DNA of 64,000 nt from Alphaproteobacteria bacterium (lineage in GTDB: Bacteria > Pseudomonadota > Alphaproteobacteria > Caulobacterales > Caulobacteraceae): positions 1 through 64,000 of the forward strand of contig JANYET010000053.1 of the NCBI GenBank assembly GCA_025359785.1, read 5' to 3'. The first letter of the stretch is position 1, and each line of letters opens with the position of its first letter. The translations under genes and the position numbers were made by a program. Shown piece by piece: positions 1 to 8,372 of this stretch. The notes under the pieces were generated by a model. The model was not told the origin of the DNA and searched no databases. It saw only the letters and a list, made by a program, of their open reading frames with translations.

Positions 1-1209
1 CGCACGAAGCTGGTGCTCGACGCCATGGTCGAGACCGGCGCAATCACCTCGGCCCAGCGGGCCAAGGCGCTTGTCGAGAAGCCCAAACTCTACGGCCAGA
101 GCACCCGGGCGGCCCAGTACTTCATCGACTGGATCGACGACCAGGCCCGCGCGGTCATCGGAACGCCGCGTCAGGACATGGTGGTGGAAACCACCCTCGA
201 CCTGCCGACCGAGATCGCCGCCGCCGAGGCGGCTCGGACGACGGTCGCACGCTATGAGAAACAGGGCATCGGCCAGGCCGCCGTGGTCTCCATCGACGGC
301 GCCGGGCGTGTGCGCGCCATGATCGGCGGCGCCGACTACGCCAAGGCGCCGTTCAACCGCGCGGTCGACGCCCACCGCCAGGCCGGCTCGTCCTGGAAGC
401 CCTTCGTCTATGTCGCCGCCATGGAAGCGGGCCGCACGCCGGACACCCCGGTGGTCGACGAGCCGGTGACCATCAACGGCTGGACGCCCCGCAACTTCGA
501 GCCTGAATTCCTTGGCCCCACGACGCTGGAGCAGGCTCTGGCCCATTCCATCAACACCGTGGCCGCCCGTCTCGCCGACGAGATCGGCCGTGACGCGGTG
601 GCCGGCGCGGCGCACCGCATGGGTATCGTGTCGACCATCAACACCGACCCGGCCATGGCGCTGGGCACGACGCTGGTCACCCCGCTGGAGATGGCCCAGG
701 CCTACGACGCCTTCGCCAACGGCGGCAACCGGATCGCGGCCTATGGCATCGAGCGCATCCGCACGGCCGGGGGCCAGGTGGTTTTCCAGCACCGCGCCCA
801 GGCGCCGGTCCAGGCGGTCAACAACCCGCCGCTCAACCAGTTGCATCGGATGATGCGCGTGGTGCTGGTCTCGGGCACCGGCACGCGCGCGGGGATCAAG
901 GGCTACGACCTGGCCGGCAAGACCGGCACCACCTCGGACTACAAGGACGCCTGGTTCTGCGGCTACACCGGCGGCATCACCACCGTGGTCTGGACCGGCC
1001 GCGACGACGCCAAGCCGATGGTGCGGATCACCGGGGCCACCGCGCCCTCGGAAATCTGGCGCGGCTATATGCTGACCGCGCTGAAACGCCTGCCGAACGG
1101 CCCGATCCCGCCTGGACCGCCGCCGCCCCTGCAGGCCACGCCGAGCCCGGTGGCAACGCCGGTTCCGGCGGAAGCCGCGCCCACGGCTGCGCAGCCGCCG
1201 ACGATTTAG
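1..1209 (+). CDS. Penicillin-binding protein 1A family, C-terminal transpeptidase part (5' end outside window)
   Basis: Peptidoglycan D,D-transpeptidase half of a class A (bifunctional) penicillin-binding protein, acting at the outer face of the inner membrane. The reading frame is open to the first base, so the glycosyltransferase domain and start lie upstream of the window; the GTG at 13 is not a true start. All three penicilloyl-transferase motifs are visible in order: SSWK (active serine, bases 388-399), SIN (547-555) and KTGTT (from 919). The C-terminus after about base 1100 is a Pro/Ala-rich tail with no fold. Family assignment is firm; which paralogue (1A or 1C type) cannot be settled without the N-terminus. 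Confidence 0.93.
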   Translation, partial: RTKLVLDAMVETGAITSAQRAKALVEKPKLYGQSTRAAQYFIDWIDDQARAVIGTPRQDMVVETTLDLPTEIAAAEAARTTVARYEKQGIGQAAVVSIDGAGRVRAMIGGADYAKAPFNRAVDAHRQAGSSWKPFVYVAAMEAGRTPDTPVVDEPVTINGWTPRNFEPEFLGPTTLEQALAHSINTVAARLADEIGRDAVAGAAHRMGIVSTINTDPAMALGTTLVTPLEMAQAYDAFANGGNRIAAYGIERIRTAGGQVVFQHRAQAPVQAVNNPPLNQLHRMMRVVLVSGTGTRAGIKGYDLAGKTGTTSDYKDAWFCGYTGGITTVVWTGRDDAKPMVRITGATAPSEIWRGYMLTALKRLPNGPIPPGPPPPLQATPSPVATPVPAEAAPTAAQPPTI

Positions 1210-1220
1210 CTGAGACGTGG

Positions 1221-1240
1221 ATCCCCGCCCGCGCGGGGAT
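1221..1240. repeat. Palindromic hairpin of the CCCCGC..GCGGGG repeat family
   Basis: Perfect 8-bp stem (ATCCCCGC/GCGGGGAT) with a 4-base loop, between the convergent ends of the penicillin-binding protein and the DUF4402 gene. It could act as a bidirectional terminator, but there is no T-run. A degenerate relative lies at 4231-4249, downstream of the second DUF4402 gene. Confidence 0.6.
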
Positions 1241-1260
1241 GAGTCGGCCTGCGCGCTCGC

Positions 1261-1782
1261 TCAGTTGTAGTTGACGGTGACGCTGAGGGCGCCGGTGTAG
1301 GCCTGGGCCGGGGTGGCGGCGCTGACGTCGAAGGCCCCGCCGAAGCGCAGTTCCTGCACGCCGCTGGCGGGGATCACGCCGAACGCGCCGTTGCCGACCA
1401 GGGGCGCGGACACGCTCACGCGGTCCAGGCCCGGCTCGGCGAAGGTCAGGCTCTGGCTTGTCGAATAGGTGATGCCAGCCTGGCCGATCAGGCTGAATTT
1501 GGCGGCGTTGACCGTGCCGGCGGCGCGCGCGCCGTCGCCCGCGCCGCTGAGCGTGACGTTGTTGCTGGCCGCGTCGAGGGTGACGGTGTTGGCTGCGGCG
1601 TTGGCCGGCTTGGTCACCGAGCCGAACTCGAGGCCCTGGGTGGCCTGGATGGTCACGGGCGCGAGGATCGTCACGCTGGCGCTCGCCGTCGCGGTGACGC
1701 TGCCGCTCGCCAGCGCGGCGCCGGCGGACAGAGTGAGGGCGGTGGCCGATGCGGCCAATAGAACTACATTCTGCAGTCTCAT
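1261..1782 (-). CDS. DUF4402 domain secreted protein (paralogue 1)
   Basis: Exported protein of about 173 aa with a Sec signal peptide (MRLQNVV, hydrophobic core, ALASG cleavage region) followed by a single DUF4402-type beta domain. Typical features are the start of the mature part (GSVTATASASVTILAPV), Asn/Thr/Gly-rich strands and the end AYTGALSVTVNYN. DUF4402 proteins are small pilin- or spore-coat-like surface proteins of unknown role. I chose the ATG at 1782, since upstream in-frame codons run into an AT-rich non-coding stretch and the signal peptide begins there. No strong Shine-Dalgarno is visible. A paralogue lies at 4271-4789, and the two share their 3' flank. Confidence 0.82.
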   Translation of the reverse strand: MRLQNVVLLAASATALTLSAGAALASGSVTATASASVTILAPVTIQATQGLEFGSVTKPANAAANTVTLDAASNNVTLSGAGDGARAAGTVNAAKFSLIGQAGITYSTSQSLTFAEPGLDRVSVSAPLVGNGAFGVIPASGVQELRFGGAFDVSAATPAQAYTGALSVTVNYN

Positions 1783-1845
1783 GACGCAGACTATAGCCAG
1801 TGAGTCTTTATATCGAGTTTCTATCAGTAATGATGATGTGTACGA

Positions 1846-1856
1846 TTTTGGCACAC
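1846..1856 (-). promoter_or_regulatory. Shared upstream element GTGTGCCAAAA of the DUF4402 genes, copy 1
   Basis: An 11-base sequence (minus strand GTGTGCCAAAA) found 64-74 bases upstream of this DUF4402 start and again at 4874-4884, 85-95 bases upstream of the paralogue. Minus-strand TATAAT at 1898-1903 could be the -10 box, placing the element in the 5' leader. Function is inferred only from the conservation. Confidence 0.4.
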
Positions 1857-2053
1857 CTATCGATATTGCTAGATATGTCATCGTTGTTGACGTGTATATT
1901 ATAAACGATGTCTTTATTAAGTTGGTTAATCTTCAGTTCCCGCGTTTCTCCCCGTTGACGCGCCAATAACCATAGGCGCGCGCCGTCCGCTGTGGCCCGC
2001 CGGACGCGAACGTGCTGTGCTGGGTGTCTTGCGGGCGCGGGCGGCGAGCAGCG

Positions 2054-3217
2054 ATGAAGACCTACCGGATCGGCGTGATCGGCCTGGGCCAGCGGATCGC
2101 CCATGTGCTGGCGGCCATGCAGGAGGTCGGCTGGCGCCTGCGGATCGCCGGACAGGTCGACCCGGCGCCGGTCGGCGCGCCGATCCTGGCGGCGGCGGGC
2201 ATCGCCGAGGGGCCCCGCTTCGAGACCCCACGGGCCCTGCTGGCGGCCGGCCCCTACGACCTGGTGATGGTGGGCACGCCCAACCACCTGCACTTCGAAC
2301 ACATCGGCCTGGCGCTGGACGCGGGATTTCCGATGTTCGCGGAGAAGCCGATCGTGCGCACCCAGGCCGAGAGCCTGGCATTGGCGAGCCGGCTCGCGAT
2401 GGGAGGAGCGCCGCCGCTGTTCATCGGCCTGGTGATGCGCTCCATGCCGATCGTGCGCGAAGTGATCGCCCGGGTGGAGTCAGGCGCGTTGGGCGAGATT
2501 GTCTCGATCGACGCCACGGAACACCTGCCGGCCGAGCATGGCGGCTATCTGGCGCGCAACTGGCGGCGCAAGGCGGCGTGGGGCGGATCGTATCTGCTCG
2601 ACAAGGTCTGCCACGACTTCGATATCTTCAGCCGGATCGTCGGCGCCCGGCCGGCCAAGGTCGCGAGCTTCGGCGGGCGCCGGATCTTCACCGCCGAGCG
2701 CGCCGAGACCGCGCCCAAGAGGTGGGACAATGGCGAGGCGGCCTATGCGCTGGGCGACGCCGGCTGGCAGGGCGCCAACGACGCCTTCCAGTCGGACATG
2801 GACGTCACCGACCACCAGACCGCGATGATCGAATATGAGAACCAGGTCCGGCTGTCGTTCCACGCCAACAGCCATGTGGGCCTGACCGAGCGGCGCTGGT
2901 ACGTGGCCGGGACCGAGGGGACGCTGATCGCCGACCTGGTCCGGAACCGCCTGATGGTCCGCCGCGCGCTGAGCCGCGCCAAGCCCGAGCGGATCGACTA
3001 TGGCGACCGGACCGAGGATGCCCACAACGGCGCCGACCAGGCGATGGCCCGCGACCTGCTGGCCAGCCTGGAGGATGGCGCGGCCTTTCCGGTGACGCCG
3101 TTCGAAAGCCTGGAGGCTGGCCTGACCGTCATGGCCATCGACGAGGCGATGCAGTCCGGCGAGGTGATCGACTGCCGCCCGATGTGGGCCTGCTACGACG
3201 CGGCGATGAAGGGTTAG
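2054..3217 (+). CDS. Gfo/Idh/MocA family oxidoreductase
   Basis: NAD(P)-dependent oxidoreductase of about 387 aa, in the family acting on sugars, inositols and related polyols. The N-terminal Rossmann fold shows the dinucleotide loop GVIGLGQR near residues 6-13, and the family AEKPIV motif lies near residue 97. The C-terminal alpha/beta dimerisation domain follows, with no signal peptide. I start at the ATG at 2054 (MKTYRIGVIG), since the Rossmann strand begins directly there; an upstream in-frame start would add only an Arg-rich stub. It converges with a PIG-L deacetylase across a palindromic repeat. The pair suggests carbohydrate metabolism, but substrate is not readable. Confidence 0.88.
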   Translation: MKTYRIGVIGLGQRIAHVLAAMQEVGWRLRIAGQVDPAPVGAPILAAAGIAEGPRFETPRALLAAGPYDLVMVGTPNHLHFEHIGLALDAGFPMFAEKPIVRTQAESLALASRLAMGGAPPLFIGLVMRSMPIVREVIARVESGALGEIVSIDATEHLPAEHGGYLARNWRRKAAWGGSYLLDKVCHDFDIFSRIVGARPAKVASFGGRRIFTAERAETAPKRWDNGEAAYALGDAGWQGANDAFQSDMDVTDHQTAMIEYENQVRLSFHANSHVGLTERRWYVAGTEGTLIADLVRNRLMVRRALSRAKPERIDYGDRTEDAHNGADQAMARDLLASLEDGAAFPVTPFESLEAGLTVMAIDEAMQSGEVIDCRPMWACYDAAMKG

Positions 3218-3223
3218 AAACAT

Positions 3224-3381
3224 CCGCTCATCCCGGCGAAAGCCGGGACCCAGATCCGATAGCTGAGAAGCGGATTGGACGGACGCTGCGCTTGGAGGAG
3301 CCCCCGTCTGAGTCGTTCCCTCTGAGTCCTGGCCATCTGGGTCCTGGCCATCTGGGTCCCGGCTTTCGCCGGGATGAGCGG
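3224..3381. repeat. Paired inverted palindromic repeat with internal 15-bp tandem repeat
   Basis: Two perfect 32-base inverted copies (3224-3255 and 3350-3381) of a palindrome with core CCCGGCGAAAGCCGGG separated by 94 bases, in the gap between convergent genes. Just inside the right arm a 15-base unit (GTCCTGGCCATCTGG) is repeated at 3326-3340 and 3341-3355. Same family as the elements at 25336 and 26699. The whole could fold into a long hairpin. Confidence 0.85.
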
Positions 3382-3384
3382 AAT

Positions 3385-4155
3385 TTAAGGGGGGCCGTGG
3401 CTGGCGGCCATAACCAGAGCCTCGCCAAGCAGGTCCTGCAGCCGGGGCGTCTTCGGATAGGGCTCGTGGCGGTATTGGCGGAAGCCCTCGGCGACGGCGA
3501 CGCCGAAGTCGCGGCCGCGGCGGCGCGACCAGGCCTGCATCGAGCCCAGGTGGTCGTCGATACCGTGCTGGCGGGCCACCCAGTCGGCCTGGCTGACGTG
3601 GGCCGAGAGCATCTGCGCCTTCAGGGCGAAGCCCGCGGCGATGTCGGCCGCGAAGTCGGCGACCACGCGGCGGCCCTCGCGGTCGCGGCCGCCGATCGGG
3701 TCCATGAAATAGAGGTGCGGGATGGCCTCAAGCGCCATGGCGGGGCCGGTGCGATAGTTCGGAACCGACGCGGCGAAGCAGGCGTCGCGGACCAGCTGGC
3801 TCGCCGCTTCATGGTCGGGGTGGTAGTCGGCCGGCGAGGCGGTGATCACCACGTCGGGCCGGGCCCAGCGGATCAGCTCGGTCACCGCGCGGCGGCATCG
3901 GTCGTCATTGAACACGCCCAGGTCCGGCAGGTCGGCGCAGCGGTAGTCGGCGCCGAGCAGGCTCGCGGCCGCGGCGGCCTCGGCCTTGCGGATGCGGCCC
4001 GTGTCGGCAAGGTCGGTGGAAGCCGAGCCGCACTCGCCGGCGGTGAGCGTCGCGATACGGATCGTATGACCCTTGGCCGCCAGGATCGCCAGGGACCCGG
4101 CCGCCAGATGCTCGATATCGTCAGGGTGGGCGTGGACCGCCAGGATTGCCGCCAT
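3385..4155 (-). CDS. PIG-L family deacetylase
   Basis: Zinc-dependent deacetylase of the PIG-L (LmbE-like) family, 256 aa, normally removing acetyl groups from N-acetylglucosaminyl substrates. The zinc-binding HAHPDD motif is at residues 8-13 and the second histidine motif DYHPDHE near residue 110. There is no signal peptide, so it is predicted cytoplasmic. The start MAAILAVHAHPDD is the only one compatible with the family's short N-terminal strand. It is convergent with the Gfo/Idh/MocA oxidoreductase and follows a DUF4402 gene on the same strand. The substrate cannot be told from sequence alone. Confidence 0.9.
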   Translation of the reverse strand: MAAILAVHAHPDDIEHLAAGSLAILAAKGHTIRIATLTAGECGSASTDLADTGRIRKAEAAAAASLLGADYRCADLPDLGVFNDDRCRRAVTELIRWARPDVVITASPADYHPDHEAASQLVRDACFAASVPNYRTGPAMALEAIPHLYFMDPIGGRDREGRRVVADFAADIAAGFALKAQMLSAHVSQADWVARQHGIDDHLGSMQAWSRRRGRDFGVAVAEGFRQYRHEPYPKTPRLQDLLGEALVMAASHGPP

Positions 4156-4270
4156 GGCGGCAAGCTAGGTCAGGCGCGGTGCGAACGCCACCGGTCCCGG
4201 AAGTCTCAGGACCGGTGGGCTCGAGGCAGACTCCCGCCTAGACGGGGATGGCTCGGCGCTTCGCGCTCGC

Positions 4271-4789
4271 TCAGTTGTAGTTGACGGTGACGGCGAGCGT
4301 CCCGGTGTAGGCCTGCGCCGGGGTGGCGGCGTTCATGTCGAAGTGACCGCCGTAGGTGATGCCCTGGCTGCCGCCGGCCGGGATGGTGCCGAGCGTGCCG
4401 GTTTGCGCCACCGGCAGGCTGGGGCCGATGTTGGTCAGGCCGGCGGCGGTGAAGGTCAGGCCCTGGGTCGTCGTATAGGTCGTCGCGGCGGGCGCGGTGA
4501 TGGTGAACTTGGCCGAGGACGTGGTGCTGGCGACCATCGAGCCGTTACCCGCGCCGGTGACCGTCACGGTGTCGTTGGTGTCCAGGGTCACAGTGTTGGT
4601 GTTGGCGTCGGACGGCCGCACGACCTGACCGAAGACCAGGTCCTGGGTCTTGACGAGGGTCACCGGCGAAAGGACCGTCACGCTGGCGGTGGCCGTCGTC
4701 GAGACGCTGCCGGCGGCGAAAGCGCCGGTGGCCAGGGCGGACAGGGCCAGGGCCGAACCGGCCGCGACCAGGATGTTACGGATGTTCAT
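4271..4789 (-). CDS. DUF4402 domain secreted protein (paralogue 2)
   Basis: Paralogue of the gene at 1261-1782, 172 aa, with signal peptide (MNIRNILVAAG, cleavage after GAFAAG) and one DUF4402 domain starting GSVSTTATASVTVLSPV and ending AYTGTLAVTVNYN. The last dozen residues are almost identical to the paralogue, and the homology continues about 25-30 bases past both stop codons. The start has a GAGG Shine-Dalgarno. Likely a small surface or pilin-like protein; no chaperone or usher genes are nearby. Confidence 0.84.
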   Translation of the reverse strand: MNIRNILVAAGSALALSALATGAFAAGSVSTTATASVTVLSPVTLVKTQDLVFGQVVRPSDANTNTVTLDTNDTVTVTGAGNGSMVASTTSSAKFTITAPAATTYTTTQGLTFTAAGLTNIGPSLPVAQTGTLGTIPAGGSQGITYGGHFDMNAATPAQAYTGTLAVTVNYN

Positions 4790-5123
4790 CTTAGGACCTC
4801 AACTCGATGCTGCGCCTTAACCAAGCAAGGCGATGGGTTAACGTTTCAGCGCGGACCGTACTGCCTCATCTCGTTTTGGCACACACAACTGCGCTCAGGC
4901 TTCGTCAAGCGCAAGTCGCGGACCGTATTAGGCTTTAGCTGGGAATTTGTCTGGATATCATCGGTATCGCGCGCCGATGTCGCACCGGCCAGGCGGGCAA
5001 GATGGTTAACGGTGGGGCTTAACGCCGAGCCTTCCTGAAGCGCGCGGCCGACGGCGAAGACCCGCTCGGCGACGCAGATGTCCCGAGCCGGGACAGGGCT
5101 GGTGTTTCCGTAAAGGCGCGCGG
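4790..5123. other. Intergenic region upstream of DUF4402 paralogue 2
   Basis: 334 bases without a credible gene. It carries the second GTGTGCCAAAA element (4874-4884, minus strand) and an inverted TTAACC/GGTTAA pair (4817-4822 and 4836-4841). Two further TTAA sites lie at about 5005-5021, but they have the wrong spacing for a CtrA box (TTAA-N7-TTAA). Nothing else recognised. Confidence 0.6.
4874..4884 (-). promoter_or_regulatory. Shared upstream element GTGTGCCAAAA of the DUF4402 genes, copy 2
   Basis: Second copy of the 11-mer also present at 1846-1856. Both copies are followed within three bases by CG on the minus strand. The shared position upstream of two paralogues suggests a common regulator or a relic of the duplication. 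Confidence 0.4.
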
Positions 5124-6095
5124 TCAGCGGCCGAGGCGCCAGCCCATCTCATTGATCAGCACGTCATAGAACTCGCGCGTGTAGGCCGCCTCCGGATCAT
5201 TGCGGACCATGGCGTCCATCTTCCGGGCGTCGTCACCCACCAGGATCCGCCAGCGCTCGGCCTTCACCCCGTCGAGGATCACGGTCGCGGCCGCGGCGGC
5301 GGTCATCGGCGCGTCTTCCAGAAAGCGGCGGGCCTGCTCGTCGACCATGGCCTGCAGGGCCGCGTCCGGCAGCTGGCTGACATCGACGCCGGATCGGGCG
5401 ATCCGGGCCCGGGCGCGCTCCAGGTCTTCGCCAGACAACGCATCCTCGTCGCGGCCGGTCATCACCTTGCGCGAGTTGGCGACGATCGAGGTGCCGATGT
5501 GGCCGGGCATCACCACCGAGACCTTGATGTTCGGCGCGGTCAGCGCCAGGTCGGTGATCAGCGCCTCGGAGAAGCCTTTCACCGCGAACTTCGCCGCCGC
5601 ATAGGCGGTGTGGCTGACGTTCGGGCCCAGGCTCGCCCAGAAGCCGTTGACGCTGGAGGTGTTGACGATGTGCGCCTCGTCGGCTGCCTGCAGCATCGGC
5701 AGGAAGGTGCGAACGCCCAGATAGACGCCGCCCCAGCAGACGTTGAAAGTCCGCTCCCACTCGTCCCGGCTGTCGGCGATCATCGAGCCGCCGCCGCCGA
5801 TGCCGGCGTTGTTGAACAGCAGGTGGATCTTGTCGGTATCGTGCTGGGCGGCCGCCTCGTCGCGGAAGGCGATCAGCTGGCTCTCGTCGGAGACGTCGGC
5901 CCGGTGCGCCGTCACCCTCGCGCCCTGCGGCACGCCATCAGCTTCGCAGAGCGCCAGGGTGTCCGCCATGTTCCGGGCCGAGACGTCGCACATCGCGACG
6001 CTGCAACCCTCGGCGATCAGCTGGCGGACGAGCTCGCGGCCCATGCCTGTGCCGCCGCCGGTGACGACGGCGATCTTGCCCGCGAAGTCTTTCAT
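5124..6095 (-). CDS. SDR family NAD(P)-dependent oxidoreductase
   Basis: Classical-type short-chain dehydrogenase/reductase of 323 aa, somewhat longer than the usual 250 because of a C-terminal extension. The cofactor loop TGGGTGMG (residues 12-19), the NNAG motif (about 90), the catalytic serine in NTSSVNG and the YAAAK catalytic pair are all present. It probably oxidises or reduces a hydroxyl/keto group on a lipid or xenobiotic, but the substrate is not readable. A single gene, divergent from the small secreted protein at 6312. Confidence 0.9.
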   Translation of the reverse strand: MKDFAGKIAVVTGGGTGMGRELVRQLIAEGCSVAMCDVSARNMADTLALCEADGVPQGARVTAHRADVSDESQLIAFRDEAAAQHDTDKIHLLFNNAGIGGGGSMIADSRDEWERTFNVCWGGVYLGVRTFLPMLQAADEAHIVNTSSVNGFWASLGPNVSHTAYAAAKFAVKGFSEALITDLALTAPNIKVSVVMPGHIGTSIVANSRKVMTGRDEDALSGEDLERARARIARSGVDVSQLPDAALQAMVDEQARRFLEDAPMTAAAAATVILDGVKAERWRILVGDDARKMDAMVRNDPEAAYTREFYDVLINEMGWRLGR

Positions 6096-6311
6096 GCGCG
6101 TGTCCTCAAGGTCTGGCCGGCTTTATGGGGATCGCTCGCCGGCTCGCGGGTCAGCTTGGCCCGGCCACCAGGGGCCGTCCACCTTCACGCTAGGGAACAG
6201 CGGCGTCCTGACCCGCGCGTTCAGGCGCCGTTCAGGCCGCGATTCCTAGGTTTGGATCCTGAACGGTTTCGGCCCACCGGTCGTTACTCAACTCTCGCAA
6301 AGGAGGCCAGG

Positions 6312-6695
6312 ATGAGAAAAGCCCTGACGGCCGTGATGGCGGCGATCACCCTCGGCGGCGCGGTTGTCGCCACGGCGACCCCGGCCGCGGCGGAGCACTA
6401 CCGCGGCGGCGGCTACTATGGCGGTCACGAATATCGCCACGACAACGGCGGCGCGGCGATCGCGGCCGGCGTGGTCGGCCTGGCGCTCGGCGCGGCCATC
6501 GCGTCCAACCATCACGGCTATTATGAGCGCCGCGACTACGCCTACGACCGGGGGTACTACCCCCGCCCGGCCTACGCCTATGGCTACGGAGACTATGACG
6601 ACTATCCGACCTACCGGACCTGCGTCACCACGCGCTGGGTCTGGGACCCCTATATCGGGCGCCGCGTGCCGGTGGAAAGCCGCTACGCCTGCTGA
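6312..6695 (+). CDS. Small secreted Tyr/Gly-rich protein with glycine-zipper-like segment
   Basis: 127-aa exported protein. The signal peptide (MRKALTAVMAAITLGGAVVA, cleavage near AAAEH) is followed by a Tyr/His/Gly/Arg-rich mature region (HYRGGGYYGGHEYRH) and one hydrophobic stretch GVVGLALGAAIAS resembling a glycine zipper, then a Tyr/Asp-rich tail ending in CVTTRWVWDPYIGRRVPVES. A strong AAAGGAGG Shine-Dalgarno sits at 6299-6306. Proteins of this composition are common in the alphaproteobacterial periplasm or outer membrane; the function is unknown. The hairpin at 6729-6752 lies just after the stop. Confidence 0.75.
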   Translation: MRKALTAVMAAITLGGAVVATATPAAAEHYRGGGYYGGHEYRHDNGGAAIAAGVVGLALGAAIASNHHGYYERRDYAYDRGYYPRPAYAYGYGDYDDYPTYRTCVTTRWVWDPYIGRRVPVESRYAC

Positions 6696-6728
6696 GGGCG
6701 GATTGGGCGACGACCGAATAGCGGAGAG

Positions 6729-6752
6729 CCTCCTCCCCTTTTTGGGAGGAGG
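6729..6752. terminator. 9-bp hairpin between convergent genes
   Basis: Perfect stem CCTCCTCCC/GGGAGGAGG with a loop CTTTTT, between the ends of the genes at 6312-6695 and 6778-7926. There is no T-run after the stem, so it may be a repeat-family member rather than an intrinsic terminator. Confidence 0.45.
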
Positions 6753-6777
6753 ACCGCGGAAGCAGGAATCCGGGACC

Positions 6778-7926
6778 CTACCCCTCGACCGTGAAGGTGA
6801 GGCCGGCGTTCTCGGATAGCCGATCGACCAGCTTCGAGCCCATCGCCGCGCCTGGGGTCCAAACGCCACCGGGCGTTCCTTGCGCGTCCTTGACCAGACA
6901 GATCGCGGCCTCGGCCAGCATCTTGGATGTCGATCCGTAGCCCGGGTCGCGATCCCCCTTCACCGACACCTGAACCTTGCGGCCGTCATCGGCGATGCCG
7001 ATGAAGGCGATGTCGTAGAAGCCCGCCTCGCGCTCGGCCTTGGACGGCCCCTCGCCCGGCTTTGGCGGGTTTTCCATGCCGGAGAACTCGGTCGGCGCGC
7101 CGGGCACGATGATCGACATCTCGTCATATCTGAAGTCCGTCCCCCAGCGATGGCCCAGCAGGGCGTTGGAACGGTGGACGTTCTTGGTGTTGATCATCGC
7201 CATCATGAACGGGCCGACATCGACGCCAAGGTCGTCGTCATGCTCCACCGCCATGCCGGGCGGCTGCGCCGGGCCGGTGAAGCCGGGGGTGAGCGCGAAG
7301 GGGTTCATCATCAGCATGCCGATCGAGGGATCCTTCTGGATCGCCGCCATCGTAGCCGCCCCGCTGGCCGCCGTGCCGCCGGAGAGGCCGCCCTGGATGG
7401 CGCGCACGCGGCCCTTCACGCGCGGGACGTAAGACCCGAGCTTGGCCTTGGCAGTCTCTTCGGCGAACCAGACGCCGAGCTCGAAGGGGATGGAATCGAA
7501 GCCGCAGGAGTGGACGATCCGCGCGCCGGAGGCCTTGGCCGCCGCATCGTGTTCGCCGATGATCTTAGCCATCCAGTTGGGCTCGCCCGTGAGGTCCAGG
7601 CAGTCGGTCCCGGCCGCGACGCAGGCGGCCACCAGCTTGTCGCCGTAAAGCTGATAGGGCCCGACCGTGGTGATGATCGCCTTGGCGCGGCGGACCATGG
7701 CGTCCAGCTGGGCCGCGTCCTCGGCGTCGGCGACGATCAGCGGCGTCTCGGCTGGCGCGCCCATCTCGTCGCGCACTTCGGCCAGCTTGGCGGCGCTGCG
7801 CCCGGCCATCGCCCATTTCACGTCGCCGCCCACGCCGTAGCGCTGCGCCAGATATTCGGCGACCAGGCGGCCGGTGTAGCCGGTGGCGCCATAGACGATG
7901 ATATCGAACTCGGCGTTGGGGTTCAT
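6778..7926 (-). CDS. Saccharopine dehydrogenase NADP-binding domain protein (trans-acting enoyl reductase-like)
   Basis: 382-aa Rossmann-fold protein. The N-terminal dinucleotide loop VYGATGYTGRLVAEYLAQRY and the TTVGPYQLYG motif are typical of saccharopine-dehydrogenase-like reductases, including the trans-acting enoyl reductases used in mycobacterial lipid synthesis. DLTGEPNWM and HSCGFDSIPFELG are further family motifs. Length fits the family (about 380-420 aa). It is likely to reduce a lipid-like intermediate with NADPH. The gene stands alone with a GGAGA-type ribosome site just upstream of the ATG at 7926. Exact reaction unknown. Confidence 0.82.
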   Translation of the reverse strand: MNPNAEFDIIVYGATGYTGRLVAEYLAQRYGVGGDVKWAMAGRSAAKLAEVRDEMGAPAETPLIVADAEDAAQLDAMVRRAKAIITTVGPYQLYGDKLVAACVAAGTDCLDLTGEPNWMAKIIGEHDAAAKASGARIVHSCGFDSIPFELGVWFAEETAKAKLGSYVPRVKGRVRAIQGGLSGGTAASGAATMAAIQKDPSIGMLMMNPFALTPGFTGPAQPPGMAVEHDDDLGVDVGPFMMAMINTKNVHRSNALLGHRWGTDFRYDEMSIIVPGAPTEFSGMENPPKPGEGPSKAEREAGFYDIAFIGIADDGRKVQVSVKGDRDPGYGSTSKMLAEAAICLVKDAQGTPGGVWTPGAAMGSKLVDRLSENAGLTFTVEG

Positions 7927-8099
7927 AGCGGTCTCCTGGAGGGTCTTATAATTTACGATGTACGCGGATGCGGTGGCGAACGCCAGACGCGACAGGGTTT
8001 CATATCACCCTGACGCAGGGTCGCGGCTAGCCTTCGCGGGCGGCCTTGGCCATGATCGGGCTCGACCGAGCCGTTCGAGCCCGGCGGGAGGCAACCGCT

Positions 8100-8372
8100 A
8101 TGCGCCAGAAGGTTCTGGTTCTCTACCTGGCCAACTCGGCGCTCGACGCGCCGACCATTGCCTGGGCGGTCTATGACGGCACGGGCGAGACCCGGCCGAT
8201 GGCGGGCGATACCGACCAGCCGCCCTATCGCACCGGGGTTGAGGCCCTGAAGGACGGCTGGCGGCTGTTCCAGGCCGCGCAGATCCTGCCGCACACCCGA
8301 GGCGACGAGTTCGACCTGGCCTATCTGAAGTACGAGTTCTTCTTCGAGAAACTGGTGGAGATCGCCGCATGA
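8100..8372 (+). CDS. Conserved hypothetical protein, first gene of PhyH operon
   Basis: 90-aa cytoplasmic protein (MRQKVLVLYLANS at the start, DLAYLKYEFFFEKLVEIAA at the end) that I do not recognise as a named family. The start at 8100 is supported by GGGAGG at 8086-8091, eight bases ahead. Its stop overlaps the start of the phytanoyl-CoA dioxygenase gene (ATGA, 8369-8372), so the two are translationally coupled. It may be an accessory subunit of that oxygenase, but this is inference from position only. Confidence 0.7.
   Translation: MRQKVLVLYLANSALDAPTIAWAVYDGTGETRPMAGDTDQPPYRTGVEALKDGWRLFQAAQILPHTRGDEFDLAYLKYEFFFEKLVEIAA

Noticed and set aside
1846..1870. TGGCAC-N-TTGC sequences near the DUF4402 genes as sigma-54 promoters
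   Set aside because: They lie on the plus strand while the genes are on the minus strand, and the spacing to TTGC/CTGC is wrong. The shared 11-mer is listed instead.
3184..4284. 366-codon plus-strand frame over the PIG-L deacetylase
   Set aside because: Antisense shadow of the deacetylase, with Gly/Arg/Ala-rich translation and no fold; the opposite strand carries the HPDD motif.
4997..5030. TTAA pairs as CtrA binding sites
   Set aside because: Spacing is 9, not 7, bases between TTAA halves; not convincing.
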